Shown: positions 1 to 7,693 of the stretch, one piece after another
How the letters are laid out: each line of letters opens with the position of its first letter
Position numbering within the stretch: position 1 is the first letter of the stretch
DNA from: Pseudomonadota bacterium
GTDB lineage: Bacteria; Desulfobacterota; Desulfobulbia; Desulfobulbales; JAGXFP01
Direction: 5' to 3'
DNA: 13,264 bases
Assembly (NCBI GenBank): GCA_030673265.1
Contig: DAOVJK010000054.1
Coordinates: forward strand, 1 to 13,264
Program-made: the position numbers and the translations under genes
Notes under the pieces: model-generated
Databases searched by the model: none
The model's input: only the letters and a program-made list of their open reading frames with translations
Told to the model about the DNA's origin: nothing

Positions 1-201
1 ATGGGCGGTGGCAATAGTAATGCCACGCTCTTTCTCTTCAGGAGCCTTGTCAATCTCATCGAAGTTAGTGGCATCGGCCAGACCCTTGGTCGCCAAGACC
101 CGGGTAATCGCCGAGGTCAAAGTCGTTTTGCCATGATCGATATGACCGATTGTGCCGATATTTACGTGCGGTTTATTTCTTTCGAACTTTTCCTTTGCCA
201 T
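1..201 (-). CDS. tuf: Elongation factor Tu, N-terminal 67 codons (3' end cut by window edge)
   Basis: EF-Tu is the GTPase that delivers aminoacyl-tRNA to the ribosomal A site. The minus-strand frame from 201 to 1 is open for exactly 67 codons and runs off the window. It begins MAKEKFERNKPHVNIGTIGH, a textbook EF-Tu start. The P-loop GHIDHGKT lies at residues 19-26 and the switch I element RGITI at 59-63. The ATG at 201-199 is preceded by a good ribosome binding site, GAGGAAGG, at 212-205. It lies 38 nt after the fusA stop codon, as expected for the last gene of a str cluster, and is probably co-transcribed with fusA. The sequence between the P-loop and switch I (TRVLATKGLADATNFDEIDK) resembles deltaproteobacterial EF-Tu, from memory only. 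Most of the protein (about 330 residues) is outside the window, so completeness cannot be judged. Confidence 0.97.
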   Translation of the reverse strand, partial: MAKEKFERNKPHVNIGTIGHIDHGKTTLTSAITRVLATKGLADATNFDEIDKAPEEKERGITIATAH

Positions 202-239
202 GATCCTTCCTCTTTATTTCTTAGCGTTCTTGACCGGGT

Positions 240-2324
240 TCAAACAAAACCCTTGATCCGCTTAATAATCTTTTCAGCAATTTTGTCCGGCACCCTGTCA
301 TAGGCAGCGAACTGCATATTATAACTGGCCCGCCCCTGGGTTGCGGAACGAAGACTAGTAGAATAACCAAACATTTCAGCTAACGGAACCTGGGCGGTGA
401 TCACCTGCACACCTTCCTGCCGAACATCCATCCCCATAATCTTGGCGCGTTTACTATTTAAATCAGCTACAACATCGCCTAAACTGGCTTCAGGCAAAAC
501 TATTTCGAGCTCCATAACCGGCTCCAGCAGAACTGGTTTTGCCTTGGCCAAAACATTTCGACAAGCCATGGCGGAAGCAACTCCAAAAGCCTGCTCAGAG
601 GAATTTTCCTCATGGTACGAACCATCAACCAGACTCACCTGGATATCAGTAGTAGGAAATCCGATTAACACGCCAGAATCCAGACTATCCAAAATGCCTT
701 GCTTAATGGCCGGAATAAATTGAGCTGGGATATTCCCTTCCGGAACACAGTTTTTAAACTCAAAACCAGCTCCTCTATCCAAGGGAGAAATCTCCAACCA
801 GACATGCCCATATTGAGGCTTACTGGTTGCCTGGGGATCAAACAAACCCTCAGCTCTACTCCTAACCTCTATTGTCTCTTTGTAAGCAACTTGCGGGTTG
901 CCGACATTGGCTGCGACTTTAAACTCTCTAAATAAACGGTCAACAATTATCTCAAGATGTAACTCGCCCATCCCTGAAATCACCGTTTGACCGGTATCGG
1001 GATCCGCCTTTATCTGAAAAGACGGGTCCTCAAAGGCAATCTTTGCCAAACTGGACTGCAGCTTGCTTTCGTCAGCCGAGCTTTTTGGCTCTATGGCCGT
1101 CGAAATAACCGGCTCGGGAAACTCCATGGTCTCCAGCCGGATTGTTCCACCAAGCTCACAGATGGTATCTCCGGTACCGGTAAATTTGAGCCCGACCAGT
1201 CCCGCTATATCACCGGCGCTTATCTCCTTGACCTCTTCACGCTTATTGGCATGCATCTTCAGGATGCGACCAATCTTTTCCTGCTTGCGTTTAACTGAGT
1301 TGAAAACCTTATCCCCCAACTTCAAGCTACCGGAGTAGACCCGAAGGTAGGTAAGGTTATCAACAAAGGGGTCACTAGCCAGCTTAAAAGCCAATCCGCA
1401 AAACTCATCTTTACGGCTTGCCTGGCGAATCTCGACCACACCCTCACTGTTTATGCCCTCTATCGGCGGCACATCAACAGGTGACGGCAGGTAATCAAGG
1501 ACAGCATCAAGTAAAGGCTGCACTCCTTTGTTCTTAAAAGCACTCCCGCAAAGAACCGGCACTACCTGATTAAGCAAGGTCGCCTTGCGAACAGCTTGTT
1601 GAATCTCTTCAACAGAAACTGGTTGTTCTTCCAAATATTTTTCCATGACATTCTCATCGAAGTCGGCCAACTTCTCGAGAATAGTCAGTCTGGCGGCCGT
1701 GACACTTTCTAAGAATTCATCAGGGACCGGCTTTTCGCTGACCTCAAGCCCCTGGCTCTCCTCACCAAAAACGAACATCCGCTCATGGATAAGGTCGATA
1801 ACTCCGGTAAAACTTTCCTCACTACCAACTGGCAACTGCAGCGGCAGTGGATTAGCGCCAAGACGATCACCGATCATCTCGACGCAGCGCTGAAAACCAG
1901 CGCCTACCCGATCCATCTTGTTAACAAATGCGATCCGGGGTATTGAATACTTATCAGCCTGTCGCCAGACCGTTTCGGACTGGGGCTCAACTCCGCCAAC
2001 GGCACAGAACACCGCTACCGCCCCATCCAACACCCGCAGACATCTTTCTACTTCAATTGTGAAGTCGACATGTCCGGGAGTATCTATAATATTTATCGTG
2101 CAATCTTTCCAGAAACAGGTCGTTGCAGCAGAGGTAATCGTGATACCTCGCTCCTGCTCCTGTTCCATCCAGTCCATGACCGCGTTGCCGTCATGCACTT
2201 CGCCAAGCTTATGTGAACGCCCCGTGTAAAAGAGGATTCTTTCTGTCGTTGTTGTTTTACCCGCATCGATATGGGCCATTATGCCAATATTGCGAAGACG
2301 AGTAAGAGGTGTATTAGAAGCCAC
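240..2324 (-). CDS. fusA: Elongation factor G (EF-G), 694 aa from the preferred GTG start
   Basis: EF-G is the translocase GTPase that moves tRNA and mRNA through the ribosome and helps recycle ribosomes. In 694-aa numbering the G motifs are AHIDAGKT (17-24), RGITI (59-63), DTPGH (81-85), NKMD (135-138) and GSAFKN (260-265). Domain III carries GMGELHLEIIVDR near 451-463, and the domain IV loop II histidine is H571 in GSYHEENSS. The C-terminal half ends with the expected MFGYSTSLRS...GRASY region, and total length matches the family. The frame also opens at a TTG at 2336 (698 aa). I prefer the GTG at 2324-2322 because it gives MASNTPLTRLRNIG, which aligns without gaps to the E. coli EF-G N-terminus. 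Neither start has a good Shine-Dalgarno; the best is a GGA 12 nt before the GTG. Oddity: domain IV loop I reads QATSKP (498-503) where EF-Gs normally have QSGGRG. Stop is TGA at 242-240. Confidence 0.97.
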   Translation of the reverse strand: MASNTPLTRLRNIGIMAHIDAGKTTTTERILFYTGRSHKLGEVHDGNAVMDWMEQEQERGITITSAATTCFWKDCTINIIDTPGHVDFTIEVERCLRVLDGAVAVFCAVGGVEPQSETVWRQADKYSIPRIAFVNKMDRVGAGFQRCVEMIGDRLGANPLPLQLPVGSEESFTGVIDLIHERMFVFGEESQGLEVSEKPVPDEFLESVTAARLTILEKLADFDENVMEKYLEEQPVSVEEIQQAVRKATLLNQVVPVLCGSAFKNKGVQPLLDAVLDYLPSPVDVPPIEGINSEGVVEIRQASRKDEFCGLAFKLASDPFVDNLTYLRVYSGSLKLGDKVFNSVKRKQEKIGRILKMHANKREEVKEISAGDIAGLVGLKFTGTGDTICELGGTIRLETMEFPEPVISTAIEPKSSADESKLQSSLAKIAFEDPSFQIKADPDTGQTVISGMGELHLEIIVDRLFREFKVAANVGNPQVAYKETIEVRSRAEGLFDPQATSKPQYGHVWLEISPLDRGAGFEFKNCVPEGNIPAQFIPAIKQGILDSLDSGVLIGFPTTDIQVSLVDGSYHEENSSEQAFGVASAMACRNVLAKAKPVLLEPVMELEIVLPEASLGDVVADLNSKRAKIMGMDVRQEGVQVITAQVPLAEMFGYSTSLRSATQGRASYNMQFAAYDRVPDKIAEKIIKRIKGFV

Positions 2325-2365
2325 GTTCGTTATCAATCCAAATCAGTTCGTTTCTTCACACCAGA

Positions 2366-2415
2366 CTTCTTCTACAAACCCGCCTCTAAACAACAATACC
2401 GACAGAAGAAGAGGC
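2366..2415 (-). promoter_or_regulatory. Mutually exclusive hairpins in the fusA 5' leader
   Basis: In the RNA, GCCUCU (2415-2410) can pair with AGAGGC (2387-2382), 6 bp. The overlapping CUUCUUCU (2411-2404) can pair instead with AGAAGAAG (2373-2366), 8 bp. The two helices cross, so they are alternatives or form a pseudoknot. They lie between the candidate promoter and a fusA start that lacks a clear ribosome binding site. A regulatory role is inference; purine/pyrimidine-rich tracts can produce such pairing by chance. Confidence 0.25.
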
Positions 2416-2417
2416 TT

Positions 2418-2444
2418 TTTATACAAGTTAAACCCTTTTGTCAA
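2418..2444 (-). promoter_or_regulatory. Candidate internal promoter for fusA-tuf
   Basis: On the minus strand a perfect sigma-70 -35 box TTGACA lies at 2444-2439, followed by a -10 box TATAAA (5 of 6 matches) at 2423-2418. The spacer is 15 nt, shorter than the optimal 17. It sits in the 136-nt rpsG-fusA gap, about 94 nt before the preferred fusA start. It would let fusA and tuf be expressed above the ribosomal protein genes. The short spacer lowers confidence. Confidence 0.45.
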
Positions 2445-2458
2445 CCACTGTGACAAAA
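2436..2458. repeat. 8-bp inverted repeat overlapping the candidate fusA promoter -35 box
   Basis: TTTTGTCA at 2436-2443 and TGACAAAA at 2451-2458 are perfect reverse complements separated by 7 nt. The repeat starts just after the rpsG stop codon and covers five of the six bases of the TTGACA -35 box (2444-2439). It could be an operator for a dimeric repressor, or a weak A/U-rich RNA hairpin. No known operator consensus is recognised. Confidence 0.5.
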
Positions 2459-2460
2459 AA

Positions 2461-2934
2461 CTACCAAGGGTAATGAGCAAATGCCTTATTGGCCTCAGCC
2501 ATCTTGTGGGTATCTTCACGTTTTTTTACGGCAGAACCACGGCTATTGAATGCATCCATGAACTCACCGGCCAGCTTCTCTGACATTAAACGACCAGATC
2601 TCTTGTTGGAAAAACTAACCAACCAACGAATAGCCAAAGCATTACGGCGTTCAGGACGGACTTCGATCGGCACCTGATATGTCGCACCACCAACTCGACG
2701 AGATTTAACTTCAACCCTCGGCCGAACCTTTTCCATAGCCTTCTCAAAAACCTCCAGAGGAGTTTCCTCGGAAATCCGCTCGGCAACGATATCCATCGCA
2801 TCGTAAAATATATTACGGGCAATAGATTTTTTACCGCACTGCATAAGGCCATTAATAAATTTTGAAACCAGCACACTATTAAAACGTGGATCGGGATCAA
2901 TCTGCCGTTTGGCAACAAGCTTACGTCTAGGCAT
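2461..2934 (-). CDS. rpsG: 30S ribosomal protein S7, 157 aa
   Basis: S7 is a primary 16S rRNA-binding protein that nucleates assembly of the 30S head and lines the mRNA exit channel at the E site. The protein begins MPRRKLVAKRQIDPDPRF, typical of bacterial S7. The central helical core includes NGLMQCGKKSIARNIFYDA (28-46). The beta-hairpin arm spans about 72-95 (PRVEVKSRRVGGATYQVP), followed by the RWLV...R helix region. It ends in the normal AEANKAFAHYPW tail. Length matches the short bacterial form (156 in many species). Start is ATG at 2934-2932 and stop is TAG at 2463-2461. Its ribosome binding site AAGGAG (2947-2942) overlaps the rpsL stop codon, leaving an 11-nt gap and suggesting translational coupling. 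That gap is too short to hold the long S7-binding intercistronic element known from E. coli. Confidence 0.98.
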   Translation of the reverse strand: MPRRKLVAKRQIDPDPRFNSVLVSKFINGLMQCGKKSIARNIFYDAMDIVAERISEETPLEVFEKAMEKVRPRVEVKSRRVGGATYQVPIEVRPERRNALAIRWLVSFSNKRSGRLMSEKLAGEFMDAFNSRGSAVKKREDTHKMAEANKAFAHYPW

Positions 2935-2945
2935 CTGCTAACTCC

Positions 2946-3317
2946 TTATTTGGGACGCTTGGCACCGTATTTAGAACGACCCTGACGACGTTCAGAAACC
3001 CCTAAAGTATCAAGGGTACCCCTGACAACATGATAACGGACACCGGGAAGATCTTTGACCCTGCCGCCTCTGATAAGAACAACTGAATGCTCCTGGAGGT
3101 TATGACCGATACCGGGGATATATGAGGTGACTTCGATTCCATTGGTGAGTCTAACTCTTGCCACCTTTCGCAGAGCTGAGTTAGGTTTTTTTGGTGTAGT
3201 GGTATAAACTCTCACACAAACACCACGCTTTTGGGGCGAACCCTGAAGCGCCGGGGTAGTACTCCGCTTGATCGCTTTTTTACGACCGTGCCTTACCAGC
3301 TGATTAATAGTGGGCAT
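2946..3317 (-). CDS. rpsL: 30S ribosomal protein S12, 123 aa
   Basis: S12 sits at the decoding centre of the 30S subunit, contributes to A-site accuracy and is the classical streptomycin-resistance target. The protein begins MPTINQLVRHGRKKAIKRST and carries the universal blocks QKRGVC (29-34), TTTPKKPNSALRK (39-51) and GGRVKDLPGVRYH (84-96). K43, K88 and P91 are all present, so the sequence shows the streptomycin-sensitive wild-type state at the usual resistance positions. D89, the residue beta-methylthiolated in many bacteria, is also there. The ATG at 3317-3315 has AGGAG at 3331-3327, 9 nt upstream. It is the first str-cluster gene after rpoC, with a 262-nt leader holding a candidate promoter and hairpin. 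Length and sequence look entirely ordinary. Confidence 0.98.
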   Translation of the reverse strand: MPTINQLVRHGRKKAIKRSTTPALQGSPQKRGVCVRVYTTTPKKPNSALRKVARVRLTNGIEVTSYIPGIGHNLQEHSVVLIRGGRVKDLPGVRYHVVRGTLDTLGVSERRQGRSKYGAKRPK

Positions 3318-3355
3318 CTAATCAAACTCCTAAAATTATCTAATATTACTTAACG

Positions 3356-3381
3356 AAAAACTGAAACCCAACCTCGGGTTT
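3356..3381 (-). terminator. Weak hairpin plus T-tract in the rpsL leader (candidate attenuator)
   Basis: On the minus strand AAACCC (3381-3376), loop GAGGTT and GGGTTT (3369-3364) form a 6-bp stem. CAG and a run of five T (3360-3356) follow. It lies about 40 nt before the rpsL start and downstream of the candidate promoter, so if active it would act as an attenuator rather than end rpoC. The stem has only three GC pairs, so efficiency would be low. Confidence 0.35.
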
Positions 3382-3393
3382 TTAATTAAAAAC
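3378..3393. repeat. 16-nt perfect palindrome in the rpsL leader
   Basis: GTTTTTAATTAAAAAC is its own reverse complement with no spacer. It overlaps the 5' arm of the adjacent weak hairpin (3381-3376). Its A/T-rich character may simply reflect an A/T-rich leader; a protein-binding role is possible but unsupported. Confidence 0.4.
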
Positions 3394-3464
3394 GAACAAC
3401 AAAAGATCGTTCTCGGAACAACCAGAAACTCGCTGCTGGATTGCGCCGAGATGAAGAAGGAGGA

Positions 3465-3493
3465 TAAATAATCTATCCACCCTTGCTTGTCAA
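3465..3493 (-). promoter_or_regulatory. Candidate promoter for the str genes (rpsL-rpsG-fusA-tuf)
   Basis: A perfect -35 box TTGACA lies at 3493-3488 on the minus strand. After an exact 17-nt spacer comes TATTTA at 3470-3465, a poor -10 match (3 of 6, but keeping the first TAT). It sits about 150 nt upstream of rpsL and about 85 nt past the rpoC stop codon. It would give the ribosomal and elongation factor genes transcription independent of rpoBC. The weak -10 box keeps confidence moderate. Confidence 0.45.
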
Positions 3494-3579
3494 GAACAAT
3501 GTGTGAGCTTAGCAGCCATACTCAAAAAAAGACATTACCGATAACCATTGGTTTGTTCCAACAGCAATCACTATCCTGT

Positions 3580-6500
3580 TCAGGAATTAATTCTGTAGCG
3601 CAAATGCCCTGTCCCGGCCGGCACCAGACGACCCATAATGACATTTTCCTTCAGACCTTTCAAATCATCAACCCTGCCGGCCATAGCCGCATTAGTCAAC
3701 ACCTTGGTAGTTTCCTGGAAGGATGCCGCAGAGATAAAGCTCTCTGTACTCAATGACGCCTTAGTGACCCCAAGCAGAAGTGGCTCGGCAACAGCTGGTT
3801 GACTACCACTTTTGATCAGTTTTTCATTTGCTTCGGCAAAACGCGATGTTTCGACTTGCTCGCCAAGCATAAAGGTACTTTCTCCTACATCAGTAATGGT
3901 CACCCGGCGCAGCATCTGCCGAACAATGACCTCAATGTGCTTGTCGTTGATCTTAACCCCCTGCAATCGATAGACTTCCTGAATTTCATTAACCAGAAAG
4001 CGGGCCAATTCCTTAACCCCGAGAACCCGGAGGATATCATTAGGATTGGGAGAGCCGTCCATCAGGGCCTCACCAGCTTTCACATAATCACCTTCGTGAA
4101 CTACAACAGGCTTACCTTTGGGCAGCAGGTACTCCCTGGCCTCACCAAGCTCTGGGGTAACCACAACCCTTTTCTTACCTTTCAGGTCTTTGCCGTAACT
4201 GACCTGGCCGTTAATTTCGGTAATAACCGCATTCTCCTTCGGTTTCCGAACCTCAAACAATTCAGCAACCCGAGGCAGACCACCGGTAATATCCTTGGTC
4301 TTGGTTGTTTCACGTGGGATTTTACCTATAATGGTTCCAGGTTCAATCCTGTCACCCTCACTAACCGAGATAACCGTACCGGGTGTAAGACTGTAACGGG
4401 CTGGCGAACCGGTTTTAGGTAACTTCAAAGTCTTGTTTTTTTCATCTTTCAGAGAGACGCGGGGATTATATTGGCCGGTTCGTGGCGTAATAATAACATG
4501 GGTTGATCTGCCGGTCACGGCATCCACCTGCTCCTGCATGGTGATACCTTCAAGAATATCACCGAACTTGATAACACCACCAATCTCACTGATGATCGGG
4601 GTAGAGAAAGGGTCCCATTCTGCCAATCTGGCGCCAGATTCAACATTATCGCCTTCCGCTACCAGCAACATAGCGCCATAATTCAATCGATAACGCTCCC
4701 GCTCACGGCCCTTGCTGCCAACGATAATAATTTCACCATTACGATTCATGGAGACCAGCTGCCCCATGGCATTTGAGACAGTATGAACATTAGAGAACTT
4801 GATCTTGCCACCATGCAGAGAGAGAATCTCTGCCTGCTCTACCGCTCTACTGGCCGTACCACCGATATGGAACGTACGCATGGTCAGCTGGGTTCCGGGC
4901 TCACCAATCGACTGGGCCGCAATAATGCCCACCGCTTCACCCTGATTCACCATATGCCCTCGGCCAAGGTCTCGGCCATAGCACATTGCGCAAACACCGC
5001 GCTTAGCCCGGCAGGTCAAAACCGAGCGAATCTTAATGCGGTCAATACCTGCCTCGTCTATTTCGGCAACTTTTTCTTCAGTAATCTGCTCATTTGCTTC
5101 AACCAGCAAGTCGCCAGTAAAAGGGTCAACGATATCATCAAGGGCAACCCGGCCAAGAATCCTGTCACCCACCGGCTGAATAATCTGACCACCTTCCAAC
5201 AGCGGTTCAGCCACAATACCATCAAGAGTCTCACAGTCCTTTTCAACAATGGTAGAGTCCTGCGCGACGTCAACCAGACGACGGGTCAGATAACCGGAGT
5301 TAGCCGTTTTAAGGGCCGTATCGGCCAGACCTTTACGGGCACCATGGGTTGAAATAAAATATTCCAGAACGCTCAATCCTTCCCGAAAATTTGCTTTAAT
5401 GGGAGATTCGATAATCTCACCGGTTGGTTTGGCCATAAGACCACGCATACCCGCCAACTGCCGAATCTGATCCTTGCTGCCCCTGGCCCCGGAATCGGCC
5501 ATAATAAAGATCGAATTAAAACTGGGACTTTCAACCATTTTATTATCTTTGTCCCTGGTGTACTGGACACTCATCTCGCCCATCATCTCAGTGGTTACTT
5601 TATCAGTAGCCCGGGACCAGATGTCGACGACGTTATTGTACTTCTCACTGCCGGTAAGCACCCCGTTCTGATAGCCGCTTTCTACCTCCGCGACCTCTTT
5701 TTCGGCCTTGGCAAGGATATCATCCTTGCTGACCGGGATCATCATATCGTGAATGGAGATTGAAATCCCCGCCAGGGTTGAATGTTCATAACCAAGATCC
5801 TTGAGACGATCAGCCAGCAGGACGGTATTCTTGGTGCCTGAATGACGGTAGGTGTAATCAACCAGCTGGGCCAGTTCTTTTTTGCCCATAACCTTGTTCA
5901 CCTTACTGAAAGGGACAACCTCAGGCAATAATTCCCCCACCAGAACCCGACCAACAGTAGTATCAACGATCTGTCCATCGATTCTGACTTTGATCATAGC
6001 CTGGAGATGAACCTCTTTGTAATCATAGGCAAGAACGGCCTCGGAGACTGACGAAAAGATCTTACCCTCGCCCTTGGCCAACAACCGCTCTCTGGTCATG
6101 TAATACAGACCGAGGACGATGTCCTGGGAAGGAACGATAATCGGTTCACCATTGGCCGGCGACAGGATGTTGTTGGTTGACATCATCAAAACCCGAGCCT
6201 CCATCTGGGACTCGACTGTCAACGGAACATGCACCGCCATCTGATCGCCATCAAAATCGGCATTAAAGGCGCTACAAACCAATGGATGAAGCTGAATTGC
6301 CTTACCCTCGATCAGCAGCGGTTCAAAGGCCTGCATACCAAGACGATGCAAGGTTGGCGCCCGATTCAAAATCACAGGATGCTCTTTGACCACCTCGTCG
6401 AGAACATCCCAGACCTCTTTTGAGGCCTTCTCAACCATCTTGCGGGCACTCTTGATCGTGCTCACATAGCCCAGATGCTCCAATTTGGAGTAGATAAAAG

Positions 6501-7635
6501 GCTTAAAGAGCTCAAGAGCCATTTTTTTCGGTAGACCGCACTGATGAAGACGTAAATAAGGTCCGACAACAATTACGGAACGGCCAGAATAATCGACCCG
6601 TTTACCGAGCAGATTCTGGCGAAAACGGCCCTGTTTACCTTTAAGCATATCACTCAAGGATTTCAAGGGACGCTTGTTGGGCCCTGTAATGACCTTACCC
6701 CGTCGACCATTGTCAAAGAGGACATCAACCGCTTCCTGTAACATCCTCTTCTCGTTACGGATAATGATTTCCGGAGCATCGAGCTCAAGAAGCCGTTTGA
6801 GGCGATTATTACGATTAATAACCCGACGATACAGATCATTAAGATCAGAAGTGGCAAAACGGCCGCCTTCCAGTGGCACCAGAGGCCTTAGGTCAGGTGG
6901 CAAAACAGGAATAACTTCCAGAACCATCCATTCGGGCCGATTACCAGAATCCCGAAACGCCTCGACAACATTGAGGCGTTTGGCATACTTTTTACGCTTG
7001 GCCTCGGAACCAGTGCTGCGCATATCCTCCCGCAGCTCAGCAGATAAGGCATTAAGATCCTGCCCCTGAAGAAGAGCCCGAATCGCCTCCGCACCTATAC
7101 CATCTTTAACCATGCCGGGATACTCAGCCAGGGCCTGCCGATACTGCTCTTCATTCAGCAAAGTACATTTTGGCGGTGCCGGGGCCTCGGAGCTGGTGAC
7201 AACATAGGAATCAAAATAAAGAACTTTCTCCAATTGCTTGAGGGTAAGATCCAGCATATTACCGATCTTGCTGGGCAAACTTTTCAAGAACCAGATATGG
7301 GCGACCGGCGCAGCCAACTCTATATGGCCAAGCCGCTCGCGCCGTACTTTGGATTGAATAACCTCAACCCCACATTTTTCACAAACTACACCCCGATGTT
7401 TCATGCGCTTGTACTTACCGCAATTACACTCGTAATCTTTAACCGGTCCAAAGATCTTGGCACAAAACAAGCCTTCGCGCTCGGGCTTGAAAGTACGATA
7501 GTTAATGGTCTCCGGCTTTTTAACTTCGCCGTTAGACCAATCACGAATCTTTTCAGGAGAAGCCAGAGAGATTCTAACAGACTCAAATTTTACTGGTTTT
7601 TTAGCTTTATCGAAAAAGCTGAAAAGTTCGTCCAC
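3580..7635 (-). CDS. rpoC: DNA-directed RNA polymerase subunit beta', 1351 aa
   Basis: Beta' is the largest RNA polymerase subunit and carries the catalytic magnesium site, the clamp and the trigger loop. The N-terminal zinc site is C70, C72, C85 and C88 in YECNCGKYKRMKHRGVVCEKC. The catalytic motif NADFDGDQM is at 458-466, with D460, D462 and D464 in the same positions as in E. coli. The second zinc site is C801, C875, C882 and C885. The trigger-loop region follows (GIIAAQSIGEPGTQLTMRTF, 903-922), with HIGGTAS immediately after. Between HIGGTAS and the resumption TTKTKDITGGLPRVAELFE there is a long insertion in the place of the proteobacterial SI3 module. Start is GTG at 7635-7633, with AAAGG (7648-7644) 8 nt upstream; MDELFSFFDK fits the family N-terminus. 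Stop is TGA at 3582-3580. It lies 58 nt after rpoB and is surely co-transcribed with it. Confidence 0.98.
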   Translation of the reverse strand: MDELFSFFDKAKKPVKFESVRISLASPEKIRDWSNGEVKKPETINYRTFKPEREGLFCAKIFGPVKDYECNCGKYKRMKHRGVVCEKCGVEVIQSKVRRERLGHIELAAPVAHIWFLKSLPSKIGNMLDLTLKQLEKVLYFDSYVVTSSEAPAPPKCTLLNEEQYRQALAEYPGMVKDGIGAEAIRALLQGQDLNALSAELREDMRSTGSEAKRKKYAKRLNVVEAFRDSGNRPEWMVLEVIPVLPPDLRPLVPLEGGRFATSDLNDLYRRVINRNNRLKRLLELDAPEIIIRNEKRMLQEAVDVLFDNGRRGKVITGPNKRPLKSLSDMLKGKQGRFRQNLLGKRVDYSGRSVIVVGPYLRLHQCGLPKKMALELFKPFIYSKLEHLGYVSTIKSARKMVEKASKEVWDVLDEVVKEHPVILNRAPTLHRLGMQAFEPLLIEGKAIQLHPLVCSAFNADFDGDQMAVHVPLTVESQMEARVLMMSTNNILSPANGEPIIVPSQDIVLGLYYMTRERLLAKGEGKIFSSVSEAVLAYDYKEVHLQAMIKVRIDGQIVDTTVGRVLVGELLPEVVPFSKVNKVMGKKELAQLVDYTYRHSGTKNTVLLADRLKDLGYEHSTLAGISISIHDMMIPVSKDDILAKAEKEVAEVESGYQNGVLTGSEKYNNVVDIWSRATDKVTTEMMGEMSVQYTRDKDNKMVESPSFNSIFIMADSGARGSKDQIRQLAGMRGLMAKPTGEIIESPIKANFREGLSVLEYFISTHGARKGLADTALKTANSGYLTRRLVDVAQDSTIVEKDCETLDGIVAEPLLEGGQIIQPVGDRILGRVALDDIVDPFTGDLLVEANEQITEEKVAEIDEAGIDRIKIRSVLTCRAKRGVCAMCYGRDLGRGHMVNQGEAVGIIAAQSIGEPGTQLTMRTFHIGGTASRAVEQAEILSLHGGKIKFSNVHTVSNAMGQLVSMNRNGEIIIVGSKGRERERYRLNYGAMLLVAEGDNVESGARLAEWDPFSTPIISEIGGVIKFGDILEGITMQEQVDAVTGRSTHVIITPRTGQYNPRVSLKDEKNKTLKLPKTGSPARYSLTPGTVISVSEGDRIEPGTIIGKIPRETTKTKDITGGLPRVAELFEVRKPKENAVITEINGQVSYGKDLKGKKRVVVTPELGEAREYLLPKGKPVVVHEGDYVKAGEALMDGSPNPNDILRVLGVKELARFLVNEIQEVYRLQGVKINDKHIEVIVRQMLRRVTITDVGESTFMLGEQVETSRFAEANEKLIKSGSQPAVAEPLLLGVTKASLSTESFISAASFQETTKVLTNAAMAGRVDDLKGLKENVIMGRLVPAGTGHLRYRINS

Positions 7636-7693
7636 GGTTCACACCTTTCTGTATTCTATTATTCAGAAAAATTACCGACGAGTAAAGATCAAA

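Noticed and set aside
3524..3530. Seven-T run (minus strand) about 50 nt after the rpoC stop codon, considered as an rpoC terminator
   Set aside because: No stable stem directly precedes it; only 4-5 bp scattered pairings were found, so an intrinsic terminator is not supported.
3799..4422. A 207-codon plus-strand open frame antisense to the rpoC 3' part
   Set aside because: Shadow of a certain gene, with no family resemblance and composition dictated by the opposite strand.
511..4480. Drug-resistance alleles in rpsL or rpoB, or loss of key residues in these proteins
   Set aside because: S12 K43, K88 and P91 and the checked RpoB rifampicin-site residues are all wild type, and the catalytic and zinc residues of RpoC are present.
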